The translations under genes were made by a program, and so were the position numbers. Below are positions 15,854-24,404 of a stretch of 32,331 bases of DNA, in pieces. Numbering within the stretch: the first letter of the stretch is position 1; the number at the start of each line of letters is the position of its first letter. The stretch is from DASTSN01 sp035549175. GTDB lineage: Bacteria > Bacteroidota > Bacteroidia > Chitinophagales > Chitinophagaceae. Below the pieces are notes generated by a model. That model had not been told where the DNA came from. It saw only the letters and a program-made list of their open reading frames with translations, and did no database searches. The DNA lies in NCBI GenBank assembly GCA_035549175.1, contig DASZRL010000114.1, forward strand, positions 1-32,331, given 5' to 3'.

Positions 15854-16202
15854 ATGCAAAGACAGCTAACTTACGACGGGACGTATTGCAGGCAGTTGCA
15901 GACCCAACCAGACGAGTCGTCATCAAAGGCCTGCCTTCCAGGCAATGCCCCCTAATGCCCTTGCAGAAACCTCCGCGTTACGCGGCAAGCGGTGTTAAGA
16001 CTAGCGCATTTTAACGGAGTGTGAACCAGTCAAACAGCAACAGAGAGGAAAAGAAATCCATTACGCACCTGAAATGGAAAAAATATAAAAAATAGATGCG
16101 CGGATAGAGCAATTCCGAACGATCTGGGAAACCCGGTTCAATCAAGCAGATCCAGTATTTTCCAATATTAAAAAAATAAATAATGAACCCGTTGCCATTT
16201 GA
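15854..16202 (+). pseudogene. ArsR-family HTH regulator remnant (two frameshifts, three internal stops)
   Basis: No single frame is open, but three consecutive frames spell an ArsR-family protein from end to end. After ATG 15854 the frame shifts to give TANLRRDVLQAVADPTRR (about 15865-15918), where RRDVxQAxADPTRR is the diagnostic N-terminus. It shifts again to QAMPPNALAE (15939-15968), then RILTECEPVKQQQRGKEI (16005 on), the winged-helix region, and EQFRTIWETRFNQ near 16104-16142, the usual C-terminus. Stops occur in the last frame at 15996 (TAA), 16002 (TAG) and 16086 (TAA). The remnant ends at TGA 16200-16202, overlapping the start of the SRPBCC gene by 20 nt, as in intact ArsR-AHSA1 pairs. 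The recognition helix region is the most degraded. It should be inactive. Confidence 0.85.
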
Positions 16203-16689
16203 TTTTACGGTTGACAAAGCAGCCCAAACAATATATATAACCAGATCGTTTGACGCTAAGCTTTCCTTGGTCTGGGATGCATTTACCCAGGCCGAATTGC
16301 TTGATCAGTGGGTGGCTCCCGCACCCTACCAATCCAAGACAAAGCGCATGAATTTCCGGGTAGGTGGGGAAAGGTTCTATGCCATGGTAAGCCCGGAGGG
16401 CCAGGAAAGCTGGTCGCTTCAACAGTATACCTCCATAACACCCCAGACCCACTTTACGTATTTGAGCTTCTTTGCGGACAAGGATGAAAACCCCTTTTTG
16501 CCGGGCTCCCATTGGGATTTGACGTTTAGTGAAAAAAATGGCATAACCCAGGTGAGCATTACGATTCACAACGAATCGCTAGAGAGAATGGACAAGATGC
16601 TGGAGTTGGGTTTCCGGGAAGGTTATACAGCGACATTAAACGCCCTGGAAGGGGTATTAAAAAGGGTAAATCATGAAAAAAGGAATTAA
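16183..16689 (+). CDS. SRPBCC/AHSA1-domain protein (activator of Hsp90 ATPase homologue 1-like)
   Basis: This intact 168-aa protein has the AHSA1 pattern. ITRSFDAKLSLVWDAFTQAELLDQW opens the fold, with MNFRVGGERFYAMVSPEG, the central strand FTYLSFFADKDENP, LTFSEKNGITQVSITI and the C-terminal helix GFREGYTATLNALEGVL. The fold is a START-like cup for hydrophobic ligands; the bacterial members are mostly uncharacterised. In Bacteroidota it is commonly paired with an upstream ArsR regulator. Here that partner survives only as the remnant at 15854-16202, whose stop overlaps this start. Codon use is more A/T-rich than in the flanking genes. Its 3' end overlaps the hydrolase gene by 17 nt, so the three formed one operon. 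Confidence 0.9.
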   Translation: MNPLPFDFTVDKAAQTIYITRSFDAKLSLVWDAFTQAELLDQWVAPAPYQSKTKRMNFRVGGERFYAMVSPEGQESWSLQQYTSITPQTHFTYLSFFADKDENPFLPGSHWDLTFSEKNGITQVSITIHNESLERMDKMLELGFREGYTATLNALEGVLKRVNHEKRN

Positions 16690-17548
16690 AGGGGGCTACA
16701 TTCCAAACGTGTTGGCACTGATTACTGTGCATTTATTTTTTGTATTTCATCTACCTGCACAAACGAATAAGCCCCTTGAAAGCGGCTATGTGCCGGTTAA
16801 TGGAATAACGGTTTATTATGAGGTGTATGGGGAAGGCAAGCCCCTCATTTTATTGCATGGAGCCTTCTATACTATAAACCTGAATTGGGGACAGATCATA
16901 CCTGAATTATCCAAGACAAGAAAAGTGATTGCCATTGAAATGCAGGGACATGGGCATACGCCCTATTCGGACAGAAAGCTGTCTATTGCCGCGTTAGCAC
17001 ATGATGTGGAAGGGGTGATGGATTTTCTTAAAATTGACCAAGCTGATGTGGCTGGTTATAGCATGGGGGGGTCTGTAGCCTACCAGTTCGCCGTGCAAAG
17101 CCCCCGGTGATTGCGCAAACTGGTAATCATCTCATCTACCTATAAATCGGAAGGTTGGTTGCCAATCGTAAATAGTGCGTTTAAAAAATTTAATCCGGAT
17201 ATACTTGATAACACCCCGCTGAAAACCGAGTACGATGCTGTGGCGCCTGACAAAACCCATTGGAATAAATTTTTAAGCCAGATGATAGCATTTGCCGGCG
17301 TGCCTTTCAACCTGGGGGACTCCAATATAGCAAAAATTACCGCGCCGGTACTGATTATAGCCGGAGACAATGACGGAACGGATAAGATTGAGCTTATGAA
17401 AACCTATCAGTTGCTGGGAGGTGGCATTTCCGCTGATTTAGCCCCTATGCCGGCATCGCAATTGGCTATCGTTCCTTCACAGGGACATGTAAGCCTGATG
17501 ATGCAAACCAAAACAATAGTCGATTACCTGAATGATTTTTTGAAATAG
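16673..17548 (+). pseudogene. Secreted alpha/beta hydrolase interrupted by one in-frame TGA
   Basis: Two halves in the same frame (16673-17107 and 17111-17548) are separated only by TGA at 17108-17110. Together they give about 291 residues: a signal-peptide-like N-terminus (about residues 11-30), VNGITVYYEVYGEGKPLILLHG (oxyanion-loop region), nucleophile elbow GYSMGG, then after the stop LRKLVIISSTYKSEGW, the acid region PVLIIAGDNDGTDK and the His region SQGHVSLMM. In relatives the stop position is usually a Lys/Arg, so one CGA-to-TGA change would explain it. All catalytic residues are retained across the two halves. The first half lacks the Asp and His, so a truncated product should be inactive; re-initiation at TTG 17111 could give the second half. 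A sequencing error or rare readthrough cannot be excluded. Confidence 0.85.
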
Positions 17549-18214
17549 GATACGGGTTGTTCCTGCGTCCGGGAAAAGCGGCGCAGGCCAGTAGGGTAGA
17601 GGGATATTTTTGCGCCGGTGATCGATAGGTTACGCCATTTCAATTCCCGACAGGTATATGGCAGGGAAAAAGAAGAAAGGCTAATGCCCTGCAGATGGGG
17701 TATCAAACAGGATTTCCTTTGTGTTCTTTAGCGGGGAGTAGGATTATCGAATCAGGCTTTTTTGCTGGCGTTCCCCTAGTTGATTTCAGGAAGCAGGCCG
17801 GGAAACACAACCCGGGTGATCGTATCTAGGAATAAAGCCGGGACTACCTCCTTGTGGTTGCGGGTTTTTTACAGGGTATAGCCAGGTAAACCTGACAACC
17901 TGATTCGCTGCCCGGTTTGCCATCGCGGTCTATCTCCAATACTAATCTCCAGTCCAGGTTCCCAGGGAATGGTTACCATCCCTGAATGACACCATGGGGT
18001 TAGGACTGGACAAAATAGGCCCGGGAATTGGGTTAGCAAAGAGGTAAATAAAAAGGACGCGCCTCGGCTAAGCCCTATTAATAAGCTGCCCGTTCGTTTT
18101 TCTATATAAGGCAGTACCTGATAGTGCGATTGCCATGGGCGGCATGGGCACAGACGTGTAGGGTTACCAAAAAACAAGGCAATTTTTCCGGCAGGGTTAG
18201 GGCGGTTTAGTGGC
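17549..18214. other. 666-bp gene-free stretch downstream of the hydrolase remnant
   Basis: Short frames occur on both strands, but none has a recognisable domain; the longest minus-strand frame (17869-18294) overlaps the ABC permease gene and looks like a shadow. Near 17560 there is a CCTGCG/CGCAGG inverted repeat without a T-run. The stretch probably contains further decayed sequence belonging to the neighbouring cassette, but I could not reconstruct a gene from it. Confidence 0.5.
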
Positions 18215-19465
18215 CTAGCTCCGGATGGCGACAACCGGATCGAGCCGGGAGGCCTGGCGGGCCGGGATGAAGCCGGCCAGAATACCCACGGCAATACAGA
18301 TGCCGATTGCCAGGGCGAGGTTATTGACGGAAATAAATACCGGGAAATTCAGCGCTCCCGAAAGAATCTGGGTCAGTACAAAGACCAGCGTCAAGCCGAT
18401 CAGGCCGCCGATGATGCAGAGAAAGGCGGATTCCAGCAGGAACTCCGTCAGGATGACGCGGCGCTTGGCGCCCAGCGCCTTTTTCAGGCCGATCTGCCCG
18501 GTCCGCTCCCGAACCGAAACAAACATGATATTGGCGACACCAAACATCCCCACGATGAGGGACAGGGTGGCGATGGCCCAGCCCCCTACATTGATGCTGA
18601 CAAAGGCCTGGCTGATGGCATCGCTGAAATCATTGATGTCATTGAGGGCAAAATTGTCTTCCTCGGTAGGGCTGAGTTTGCGGACGGCCCGCATCGTGCC
18701 TTCGAGTTCGTCCTTGAGGGCCTTGCTGGAAAGGTTGTCCTGTCCCTGGACCAGGATAACCGGGTCGGCGCGACGCTCGTCGATGATCGTCCTGGCAAAC
18801 TTATAGGGCATCAGGATGCTCTTGTCAAACTGCCAGCCCCCGATCATCGTGCTTCCCTGCTTTTTGATGACCCCCACCACCTGGAGATTCTTGTTACGGG
18901 TCAGGACCGACTTGCCGATGGCCCGTTCGGGCGAGCCGAAAAGTTTTTCGGCAACCTCGTTTCCGATCAGCACCGTATTGGCCCCCTGGTTGTATTCCGC
19001 ATCGGTGATTGCCCGGCCGAAGGCGATATCCACGGGCTGGATCTCCCGGAACTCTTCGCTCGTGCCATAAAGATTTACGCCGGACAGGGTGCTGCCCTGG
19101 TATTCAATATTGTCCTGGGTGCTCATATTGAATGCCACAAATTTGGCGCTGGGGGTACGTTCCTTGATCTGTTTGACGTCCGAAAACCGGGGCACCGGTC
19201 TTTTTACAAACTTCCACCAGGGATAATCCGGTCCGCCCCCCGCGCTGTAGTCCCATTTGTCGATATAAATGGTATTGTTACCCAGGGATTTAATCTCGTT
19301 CTGGATATTGTTTTCCAGGCTGTTGACGGTGGCGAGCACTCCGATAATACAGAAAATGCCGACCGTGATGCCGAAAAGGGACAGGAAGGTGCGCAGTTTA
19401 TTCTTCCACAGTTCCTGAAGGGCCATGCGGAAACTACTGCCAATTATCTCGAGGGACCGGCGCAT
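18215..19465 (-). CDS. ABC transporter permease, MacB/FtsX type
   Basis: This 416-aa protein has the MacB-type layout. There is a short amphipathic N-terminus followed by NKLRTFLSLFGITVGIFCIIGV (first helix, about 23-45), a periplasmic MacB-PCD domain of about 220 residues (VLIGNEVAEKLFG; VVGVIKKQGS), and the FtsX domain with three C-terminal helices. The latter carries FGVANIMFVSVRERTGQIGLKKALGAKRR (about 305-335) and ends GFIPARQASRLDPVVAIRS. Such permeases work with a separate LolD/MacB-type ATPase in mechanotransmission, lipoprotein trafficking or efflux rather than classic import. No ATPase gene is adjacent. The ATG at 19465 is favoured by the usual distance to the first helix; a later ATG (19426) would shorten the amphipathic segment. 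Confidence 0.95.
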   Translation of the reverse strand: MRRSLEIIGSSFRMALQELWKNKLRTFLSLFGITVGIFCIIGVLATVNSLENNIQNEIKSLGNNTIYIDKWDYSAGGGPDYPWWKFVKRPVPRFSDVKQIKERTPSAKFVAFNMSTQDNIEYQGSTLSGVNLYGTSEEFREIQPVDIAFGRAITDAEYNQGANTVLIGNEVAEKLFGSPERAIGKSVLTRNKNLQVVGVIKKQGSTMIGGWQFDKSILMPYKFARTIIDERRADPVILVQGQDNLSSKALKDELEGTMRAVRKLSPTEEDNFALNDINDFSDAISQAFVSINVGGWAIATLSLIVGMFGVANIMFVSVRERTGQIGLKKALGAKRRVILTEFLLESAFLCIIGGLIGLTLVFVLTQILSGALNFPVFISVNNLALAIGICIAVGILAGFIPARQASRLDPVVAIRS

Positions 19466-19469
19466 AAAA

Positions 19470-19477
19470 CAAATGTA
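19470..19477 (-). promoter_or_regulatory. Candidate -7 promoter box of the ABC permease gene
   Basis: The minus strand reads TACATTTG followed by TTTT and the ATG at 19465. An exact TAnnTTTG match this close would place the transcription start at or just before the start codon, giving a leaderless or nearly leaderless message, unless translation starts at 19426. Confidence 0.4.
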
Positions 19478-19596
19478 ACATTGTTTTCTGCTACCTGACC
19501 TACAATTTCCACCAGTGGCGGGGTGACCGGGTGGTCTGCGATAAATTCCGCAAGAATCGGGTTTTACGGCCCTGGCAGGTTACCTACCTTCGGTCC

Positions 19597-20427
19597 ATGC
19601 AAGATTTCAACCGAATAGAACAGGCCATCCTGTATCTGCGGGACCATTACCGGAGTCAGCCGGAACTGGAAGAGGTGGCGCGGGAAGTACACCTGAGCCC
19701 GTTTCACTTTCAGCGCCTGTTCCAGCAATGGGCGGGCGTAACCCCCAAAAAGTTTCTGCAGTATATCAGCCTGGAGCATGCCAAGTCCCTGCTGCGGGAT
19801 AATCTCACCCTGGCGCAGACCAGTTTCGAAACGGGCCTTTCCGGCACGGGTCGGCTGCATGATCTGTTTATCGGGGTGGAGGGCATGACGCCGGGCGAAT
19901 ACCGCCAGGGCGGCAAGGCCCTGCAACTGGCTTACCGGTTTGCCCCCACACCTTTCGGGGAAGCCCTGGTCGTTTCCACCGGCAAGGGAATCTGTCACCT
20001 GGCCTTTGCGGATAACCGGCAGGAAGCCCTCCGCGAGGTGCAGGAGCAGTTCCCCCGGGCAACGCTGCTGCCGCAGCAGGATCCGTTGCAGGCGGACGCC
20101 CTGTCCGTTTTCAGCCAGGACTGGAGCGATATTCGCCGGATCAGGCTGCACCTGCGGGGCAGTTCGTTTCAACTGAAAGTCTGGCAGGCGCTGCTGCGGG
20201 TTCCCTTTGGTACGCTGGTATCCTACCGGGCACTGGCCGCGGCAGCCGGCGCACCGGGAGCTTCCCGGGCTGCAGGCAATGCTGTTGCCGCCAACCCCGT
20301 GGCCTTTCTGATACCCTGCCACCGGGTGATCCGGTCCACGGGTCTGTTCGGCTCCTATCACTGGGGGGAGGCCCGCAAGGCGGCCATGATCGGGTGGGAG
20401 TCTGCCCGCCTGGCTTCCCATCGATAA
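19597..20427 (+). CDS. Ada-like fusion: AraC-type HTH plus methylated-DNA-protein-cysteine methyltransferase
   Basis: Starting at the ATG at 19597 (276 aa; an upstream GTG at 19531 is less likely), residues 8-105 form an AraC HTH (LEEVAREVHLSPFHFQRLFQ and GMTPGEYRQGG). A ribonuclease-like N-terminal MGMT domain follows, and the MGMT catalytic domain spans about 190-275. It contains FQLKVWQALLRVPFGTLVSY, AVAANPVAFLIPCHRV with acceptor Cys241, and GSYHWGEARKAAMI. It repairs O6-alkylguanine by suicidal alkyl transfer and may regulate alkylation-response genes. The N-terminal Zn/phosphotriester-repair domain of E. coli Ada (four Cys) is absent, so any activation must come from Cys241. It diverges from the ABC permease gene, and the DUF1203 gene starts 45 nt downstream in the same direction. 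Confidence 0.95.
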   Translation: MQDFNRIEQAILYLRDHYRSQPELEEVAREVHLSPFHFQRLFQQWAGVTPKKFLQYISLEHAKSLLRDNLTLAQTSFETGLSGTGRLHDLFIGVEGMTPGEYRQGGKALQLAYRFAPTPFGEALVVSTGKGICHLAFADNRQEALREVQEQFPRATLLPQQDPLQADALSVFSQDWSDIRRIRLHLRGSSFQLKVWQALLRVPFGTLVSYRALAAAAGAPGASRAAGNAVAANPVAFLIPCHRVIRSTGLFGSYHWGEARKAAMIGWESARLASHR

Positions 20428-20472
20428 TTAAGCCGGCTTTGCCGGAGGATTTTACCACTAAAAAATACTTGT

Positions 20473-20952
20473 ATGTGTGCATTCCGGATCGTTCCCCTGT
20501 CGCGGGCGTACGCCAATCGCATCCGCCGGGAGCGGGTCGATGCCTTCGGCCACGCTGTTATGGAGCAGCTGGCTACGGGCCATGGTCCCTGCCGTGTCTC
20601 CCTGCGGCCTTTCCGCCCCGGCCAGGATCGCCGCCTCCTTTTCAGCCATAGCCCGTTTGCCGTGGATAATGCCTTTAACCAGCCCGGGCCGGTGTTCATT
20701 TTCTCCGATGACGTTGAGGAGTACCGGGATGTCCACCGCTTTCCTCCGCAGATCAAGGCGGACCGGGACCATTTTCCGCTTACCCTGATCGGGTATGACC
20801 GGGACCAGCAAATGGTTCATACCCAGTTGGTAGGTGATGCGGACGTGGAGGATCTCATCGAAGAGTTATTTGCCGGCCGGGATGATATTGCGTACCTGCA
20901 TGCCCGCAGTGCGGAAGCCTGTTGCTACATCTGCCGGATCGAAAGGGCCTGA
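20473..20952 (+). CDS. DUF1203 domain protein
   Basis: This 159-aa protein matches the DUF1203 pattern. CAFRIVPLS opens it, and it continues with GPCRVSLRPFRPGQDRRLLFSHSPF, PGPVFIFSDDVEEY and the ending YLHARSAEACCYICRIER, where the Cys and Arg residues are characteristic. The family is found widely in proteobacteria and Bacteroidota and has no established function. There is no signal peptide or membrane helix, so the protein should be cytoplasmic. It lies 45 nt after the Ada-like gene and may be co-transcribed with it, which would put it under alkylation stress control, but this is inference from spacing. Confidence 0.85.
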   Translation: MCAFRIVPLSRAYANRIRRERVDAFGHAVMEQLATGHGPCRVSLRPFRPGQDRRLLFSHSPFAVDNAFNQPGPVFIFSDDVEEYRDVHRFPPQIKADRDHFPLTLIGYDRDQQMVHTQLVGDADVEDLIEELFAGRDDIAYLHARSAEACCYICRIERA

Positions 20953-20991
20953 GCCGAGCCGGGCTAAAGGATGCTCCGCCCGGAAGACTTC

Positions 20992-22704
20992 CTACGGGGT
21001 GACCTCCAGGGGGATCCGCAGGCTGTTATGGGTAACCAGGCCATCGTCGCCGGCGAGGGCCAGGACCAGGAAATAGTGGCCCGGTACCAGGTCCGGCTTA
21101 AAAGACCAATGGACGGGCTCGCCCTGCCATGAAAGGGTGCCCGGGTAACCCAGGTCTTTGATCCAGCCGGATTTTCCGAACAGGCCCGCACGCAGGACCG
21201 GCATTCTGGTGGGGTGGCTTTGCAGGAATGCGGCATGAGCCTGCGGCAGGGTGGCCTGCAGGACCAGGCCCGTCGTATCTCCGGCACGTACGACCAGCCG
21301 GCGTGGTTGACAGGCCAGCCGGACTCTTGCGAAGGAGGCAAACGAAGTGTCATAGCGGTACCAGACCTCGCCGAGCAGGGTTTCGACGGAATCGGAAAAA
21401 CCGGCGTGCGCTCCCCGGGTCATCAGGCATACCGGCCGGCCCAGCAGAGAATCCTCCACGGGCCAGAAGTCAAAATTAGTACGGCGTTCCCGGTATCCTG
21501 TTATGCCGTAACCGGGTATACCGGTATAAAACCAGTAGCGCGAGGCCTGTTGATAGGAATCCTCGAAGACCACCGGGAGTCCCCGGCTGGCTCCCAGCAG
21601 GGCCGGGCCCTCCTGCTTCCAGCTATGGAACCGTTCCCGGATAAAGGGCAGGGGTACCAGGTCAGCGACCATCAGGATCCGGGCTGCCAGGGTGAGGACC
21701 AGGGTGGCAGCCAGCAACGGATAGAGTATGCGCCGCCAGTTGCGGCGGGACTGGAGGAAATCGTAGCTGAGGACGACCAGGGGGACTACCAGCGGGGCCG
21801 TCCAGTTGGGTTCAACCCGGCCGCGCAGGGTGGCTGCCAGGAAAAAAAGATAAATGCCCGTCAGCGTCCAATACATGGCGCGTTGGGTTGGGTCCGCCGG
21901 TTTCTGCAGCAGGGCGGCCGGGATGAGCAGACCTCCCGCCAGCGGACCTGCGATGAGCAGTTGACCCAGGATATACTCGGTAGTAAAACTGAATTGGTAG
22001 ATGGAGGCATTCCGCTCGACCAAGTGGTATTGCAGGCTGGGCCAGCCATGCAGGTATTGCCAGTACAGGTGCGGAGCCAGTCCGGCCAGGACGAGCAGGC
22101 CGGCCAGGTAGATGCGGTAATCCCGTAGGAGGCGCAGGTTGGATAGCAGGGTAAAAAAGATCACCAGCACGCCGTGATACTTGCTGTAAAGCAGGCAGAG
22201 GCTGGCCAGGCAGAGGGCCAGCAGGGCCGGCCAGTCAGCCTGCTGGTCGAAGCGGCGGTACGCCCAGAAAAAGCAGGCGGTGAAAAAGATCAGCGGACTG
22301 TCTGGTACGGCAAATATCCCCGCCAGTTGCAGAACGGCCAGGCTGGCCGCAATTCCATAGAAGAGAAAGGGCCGTGCCTTTCCCGTAAGGTGTTCCAGGA
22401 TGAGCAGGGTTCCGAGATTCAGCAGGGCAGCCCCCAGCCGGACTCCCAGTTCATTGTGAAAGAAAAAATAACCCGCCCGGATCATCAGGGCGATCATCGG
22501 GGGGTGATCGAAATAACCCCAGGCAGGAAACCGGCTGTAAACCCAGTAATAGGCCTCGTCGTCCAGCAGTTCCGTATAACGGGCCTGCAGCAGGGCCAGC
22601 AGCAGCCATCCTCCGAAAAATAGGACCCGGTGGTGACGGGTGATCCAGGCACCGGGCTTGCCCGGTAAAGCAGGTATAAGTTCAGTTGGTTTTGACAAGG
22701 ACAT
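20992..22704 (-). CDS. GT39/PMT_2-family integral membrane glycosyltransferase (second copy)
   Basis: This 570-aa protein has many transmembrane helices and the GT-C signature in its first periplasmic loop: LLDDEAYYWVYS, the acidic pair that binds the polyprenyl-phosphate-sugar donor, followed by GYFDHPPMIALMI. The region ending near residue 360 is membrane-embedded; the last 200 residues form a soluble beta-rich domain without recognisable motifs. Members such as ArnT and PMT move a sugar from undecaprenyl or dolichyl phosphate to lipid A, protein or glycan on the outer face. The substrate is not determinable. It overlaps the 3' end of the neighbouring GT39 gene by 23 nt, so the two are translationally coupled and probably act on the same glycan. 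ATG 22704 is the natural start. Confidence 0.9.
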   Translation of the reverse strand: MSLSKPTELIPALPGKPGAWITRHHRVLFFGGWLLLALLQARYTELLDDEAYYWVYSRFPAWGYFDHPPMIALMIRAGYFFFHNELGVRLGAALLNLGTLLILEHLTGKARPFLFYGIAASLAVLQLAGIFAVPDSPLIFFTACFFWAYRRFDQQADWPALLALCLASLCLLYSKYHGVLVIFFTLLSNLRLLRDYRIYLAGLLVLAGLAPHLYWQYLHGWPSLQYHLVERNASIYQFSFTTEYILGQLLIAGPLAGGLLIPAALLQKPADPTQRAMYWTLTGIYLFFLAATLRGRVEPNWTAPLVVPLVVLSYDFLQSRRNWRRILYPLLAATLVLTLAARILMVADLVPLPFIRERFHSWKQEGPALLGASRGLPVVFEDSYQQASRYWFYTGIPGYGITGYRERRTNFDFWPVEDSLLGRPVCLMTRGAHAGFSDSVETLLGEVWYRYDTSFASFARVRLACQPRRLVVRAGDTTGLVLQATLPQAHAAFLQSHPTRMPVLRAGLFGKSGWIKDLGYPGTLSWQGEPVHWSFKPDLVPGHYFLVLALAGDDGLVTHNSLRIPLEVTP

Positions 22705-24388
22705 AGGGCTCCACTTGTTGGTTGCGCCTGGCGGGCTGTAAGAAAGGAAGCGATAACCGGCTTACCGGGTAGTTGCCAAAAGTAGCCAGCACAGTCCCGG
22801 TGTCCCGGAGCTGGCTGCGCATGTGTTCAGGCAGGTAGACTATCGATGCCCCGCCCCAGGCGCCGCGCCTCAAAGATAAGGTGTCCAGGTCCCTGACCGG
22901 GGCATGTAGGTAAAAGGCCAGGTCTGGTTGTATGGGATCGGTGAAGGCCGCCACTTCCCGGCCGGGCTCATGGCGGTTAAGCCATTTGGCTGCCTCACTG
23001 CCCGCCTGGTAGGTCAGCAGGGTGGGATAAAATCCCAGGATCAGATACAAATTGACGGCAAGAACCACCCAGCCGGATTGCCGGCCGATGGTTTCCGGGG
23101 AAGCGGCTTGGGTACGCTGTGTCCCATGCCCGATCAGCCCGGCACCAAGGATTCCAAGCAGCAGGGCCCACCAAACCCATCCCGATCCGCGGAAAAGGAT
23201 GGCCAGCGAAGCGGCAAGCAACAGCAGCAGGAGGCCGGTAATCCGCTGCACCCGGGCCATGCGCCGGATGGTTGGCCGGGAGTACGTAGTGAACAGATAA
23301 TGGGCCGTAAGGATGGCAAAGAAAGGGAACAGGATATTGGTATAGTGAGGAAGCTGGAACCGCGACAGGGAAAACATGATAAATCCCAGGGCGGCCCCGC
23401 TCCAGGTAAACCATTCGGGCACGGCCCTGCTCCCGGCTCGCCTTACCCGTTGAAGAACCCGCACCACTGCGGCATAGCACAAAAGGGACCAGGGGGCAAA
23501 GGCCCATAGCAGGGTGTGGAAAAAAAACAGCGGACTACCCTTTCCCCGGATCGGGCCGGTATTCAGGAAACGGCCGAACTGGCTATCCCAGAAAAAAAAC
23601 CGGATGCCTGATACGTGGGTCTGGCCGAAGACAAGCTTTTCGGGATGGCTGTCGAACTGGGCCCAGAGGCAGTAGAGTTCCGGCGTAATAAACAGGCAGG
23701 TCAGCAGGAGAAACAGCACCCACCGGCCCCGGAATAGCTCCCTGGCCCGGCCTCCCAGAACCAATCCCCCAGCGATCGCACCTCCGATCGGAACGAGGAC
23801 AAATAGCCCTTTGGTCATGATAGCTGCCGCCGTAAAGGCACTGGCCGCGACCACATGCCCCCGGAAGCGGGCCTCCAGGCTGCGATACAGGTGATAGACA
23901 GCTGCAACTACCAGGCCGGTCAGGTAGGGTTCGGCGCGGACGTCATTGTTGGACAGGATAATGTGTTCGGAAGTAAGCAGGATTATAGCCGACCACAGGC
24001 CGATACGGCGATCATAGAGCCTGCTTCCCAGCAAATACGTATACCGTGCGCCCATCAGAAGGAAGAGGATGGCCGGGAGTTTGTAGGCCCAGGTGGTAAA
24101 CCCGAAAATCCGGAAGGAGAGGGCCGCCATCCAGAACGGGAAATGGGGTTTGTCCAGCCAGTCTTTTCCCTGGAAAATAAGCCGGACGTAATCCCCGCGC
24201 AGGACCATTTCCTTGGAAAGCTGGGCATACAGGGCTCCGTCAGGGCCGAGTATCGTGTCAAACATTCCGGTAAAGGTCATGGCCACCGCGGCAAACAGGA
24301 GCAAATGGGTAGCTGTCCGGGAGGGTATGGCGGGGCCGGAGGAAAGCCACGGTATCCGGGACAGCGGTGGGGCGGAGGTAGGCTTCAT
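22682..24388 (-). CDS. GT39/PMT_2-family integral membrane glycosyltransferase (first copy)
   Basis: Starting at the ATG at 24388, 568 aa (a TTG at 24424 would overlap the upstream gene by 20 nt and is less likely). The first loop reads GPDGALYAQLSKEMVLRGDYVRLI and DWLDKPHFPFWMAAL, then NDVRAEPYLTGLVVAA, as in ArnT-like proteins; about ten hydrophobic segments follow. The extracellular C-terminal part (about 490-568) contains DPIQPDLAFYLHAPVRDLDT and may help bind the acceptor. The donor-site acid pair is less canonical than in the second copy (PDG rather than DE), so donor preference may differ. It is the middle gene of a GT2-GT39-GT39 operon on the minus strand. Confidence 0.9.
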   Translation of the reverse strand: MKPTSAPPLSRIPWLSSGPAIPSRTATHLLLFAAVAMTFTGMFDTILGPDGALYAQLSKEMVLRGDYVRLIFQGKDWLDKPHFPFWMAALSFRIFGFTTWAYKLPAILFLLMGARYTYLLGSRLYDRRIGLWSAIILLTSEHIILSNNDVRAEPYLTGLVVAAVYHLYRSLEARFRGHVVAASAFTAAAIMTKGLFVLVPIGGAIAGGLVLGGRARELFRGRWVLFLLLTCLFITPELYCLWAQFDSHPEKLVFGQTHVSGIRFFFWDSQFGRFLNTGPIRGKGSPLFFFHTLLWAFAPWSLLCYAAVVRVLQRVRRAGSRAVPEWFTWSGAALGFIMFSLSRFQLPHYTNILFPFFAILTAHYLFTTYSRPTIRRMARVQRITGLLLLLLAASLAILFRGSGWVWWALLLGILGAGLIGHGTQRTQAASPETIGRQSGWVVLAVNLYLILGFYPTLLTYQAGSEAAKWLNRHEPGREVAAFTDPIQPDLAFYLHAPVRDLDTLSLRRGAWGGASIVYLPEHMRSQLRDTGTVLATFGNYPVSRLSLPFLQPARRNQQVEPYVLVKTN

Positions 24389-24404
24389 GCGGCGGAAAGA
24401 TCGG

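Noticed and set aside
17108..17110. UGA recoding (selenocysteine or an alternative code) in the hydrolase
   Set aside because: Other genes in the window use TGA as an ordinary stop, the position corresponds to Lys/Arg in relatives rather than Cys, and no SECIS-like hairpin is evident.
21214..22128. 304-aa open frame on the + strand
   Set aside because: Gln/Gly-rich antisense shadow of the GT39 gene, which has DDEAYYW and many membrane helices.
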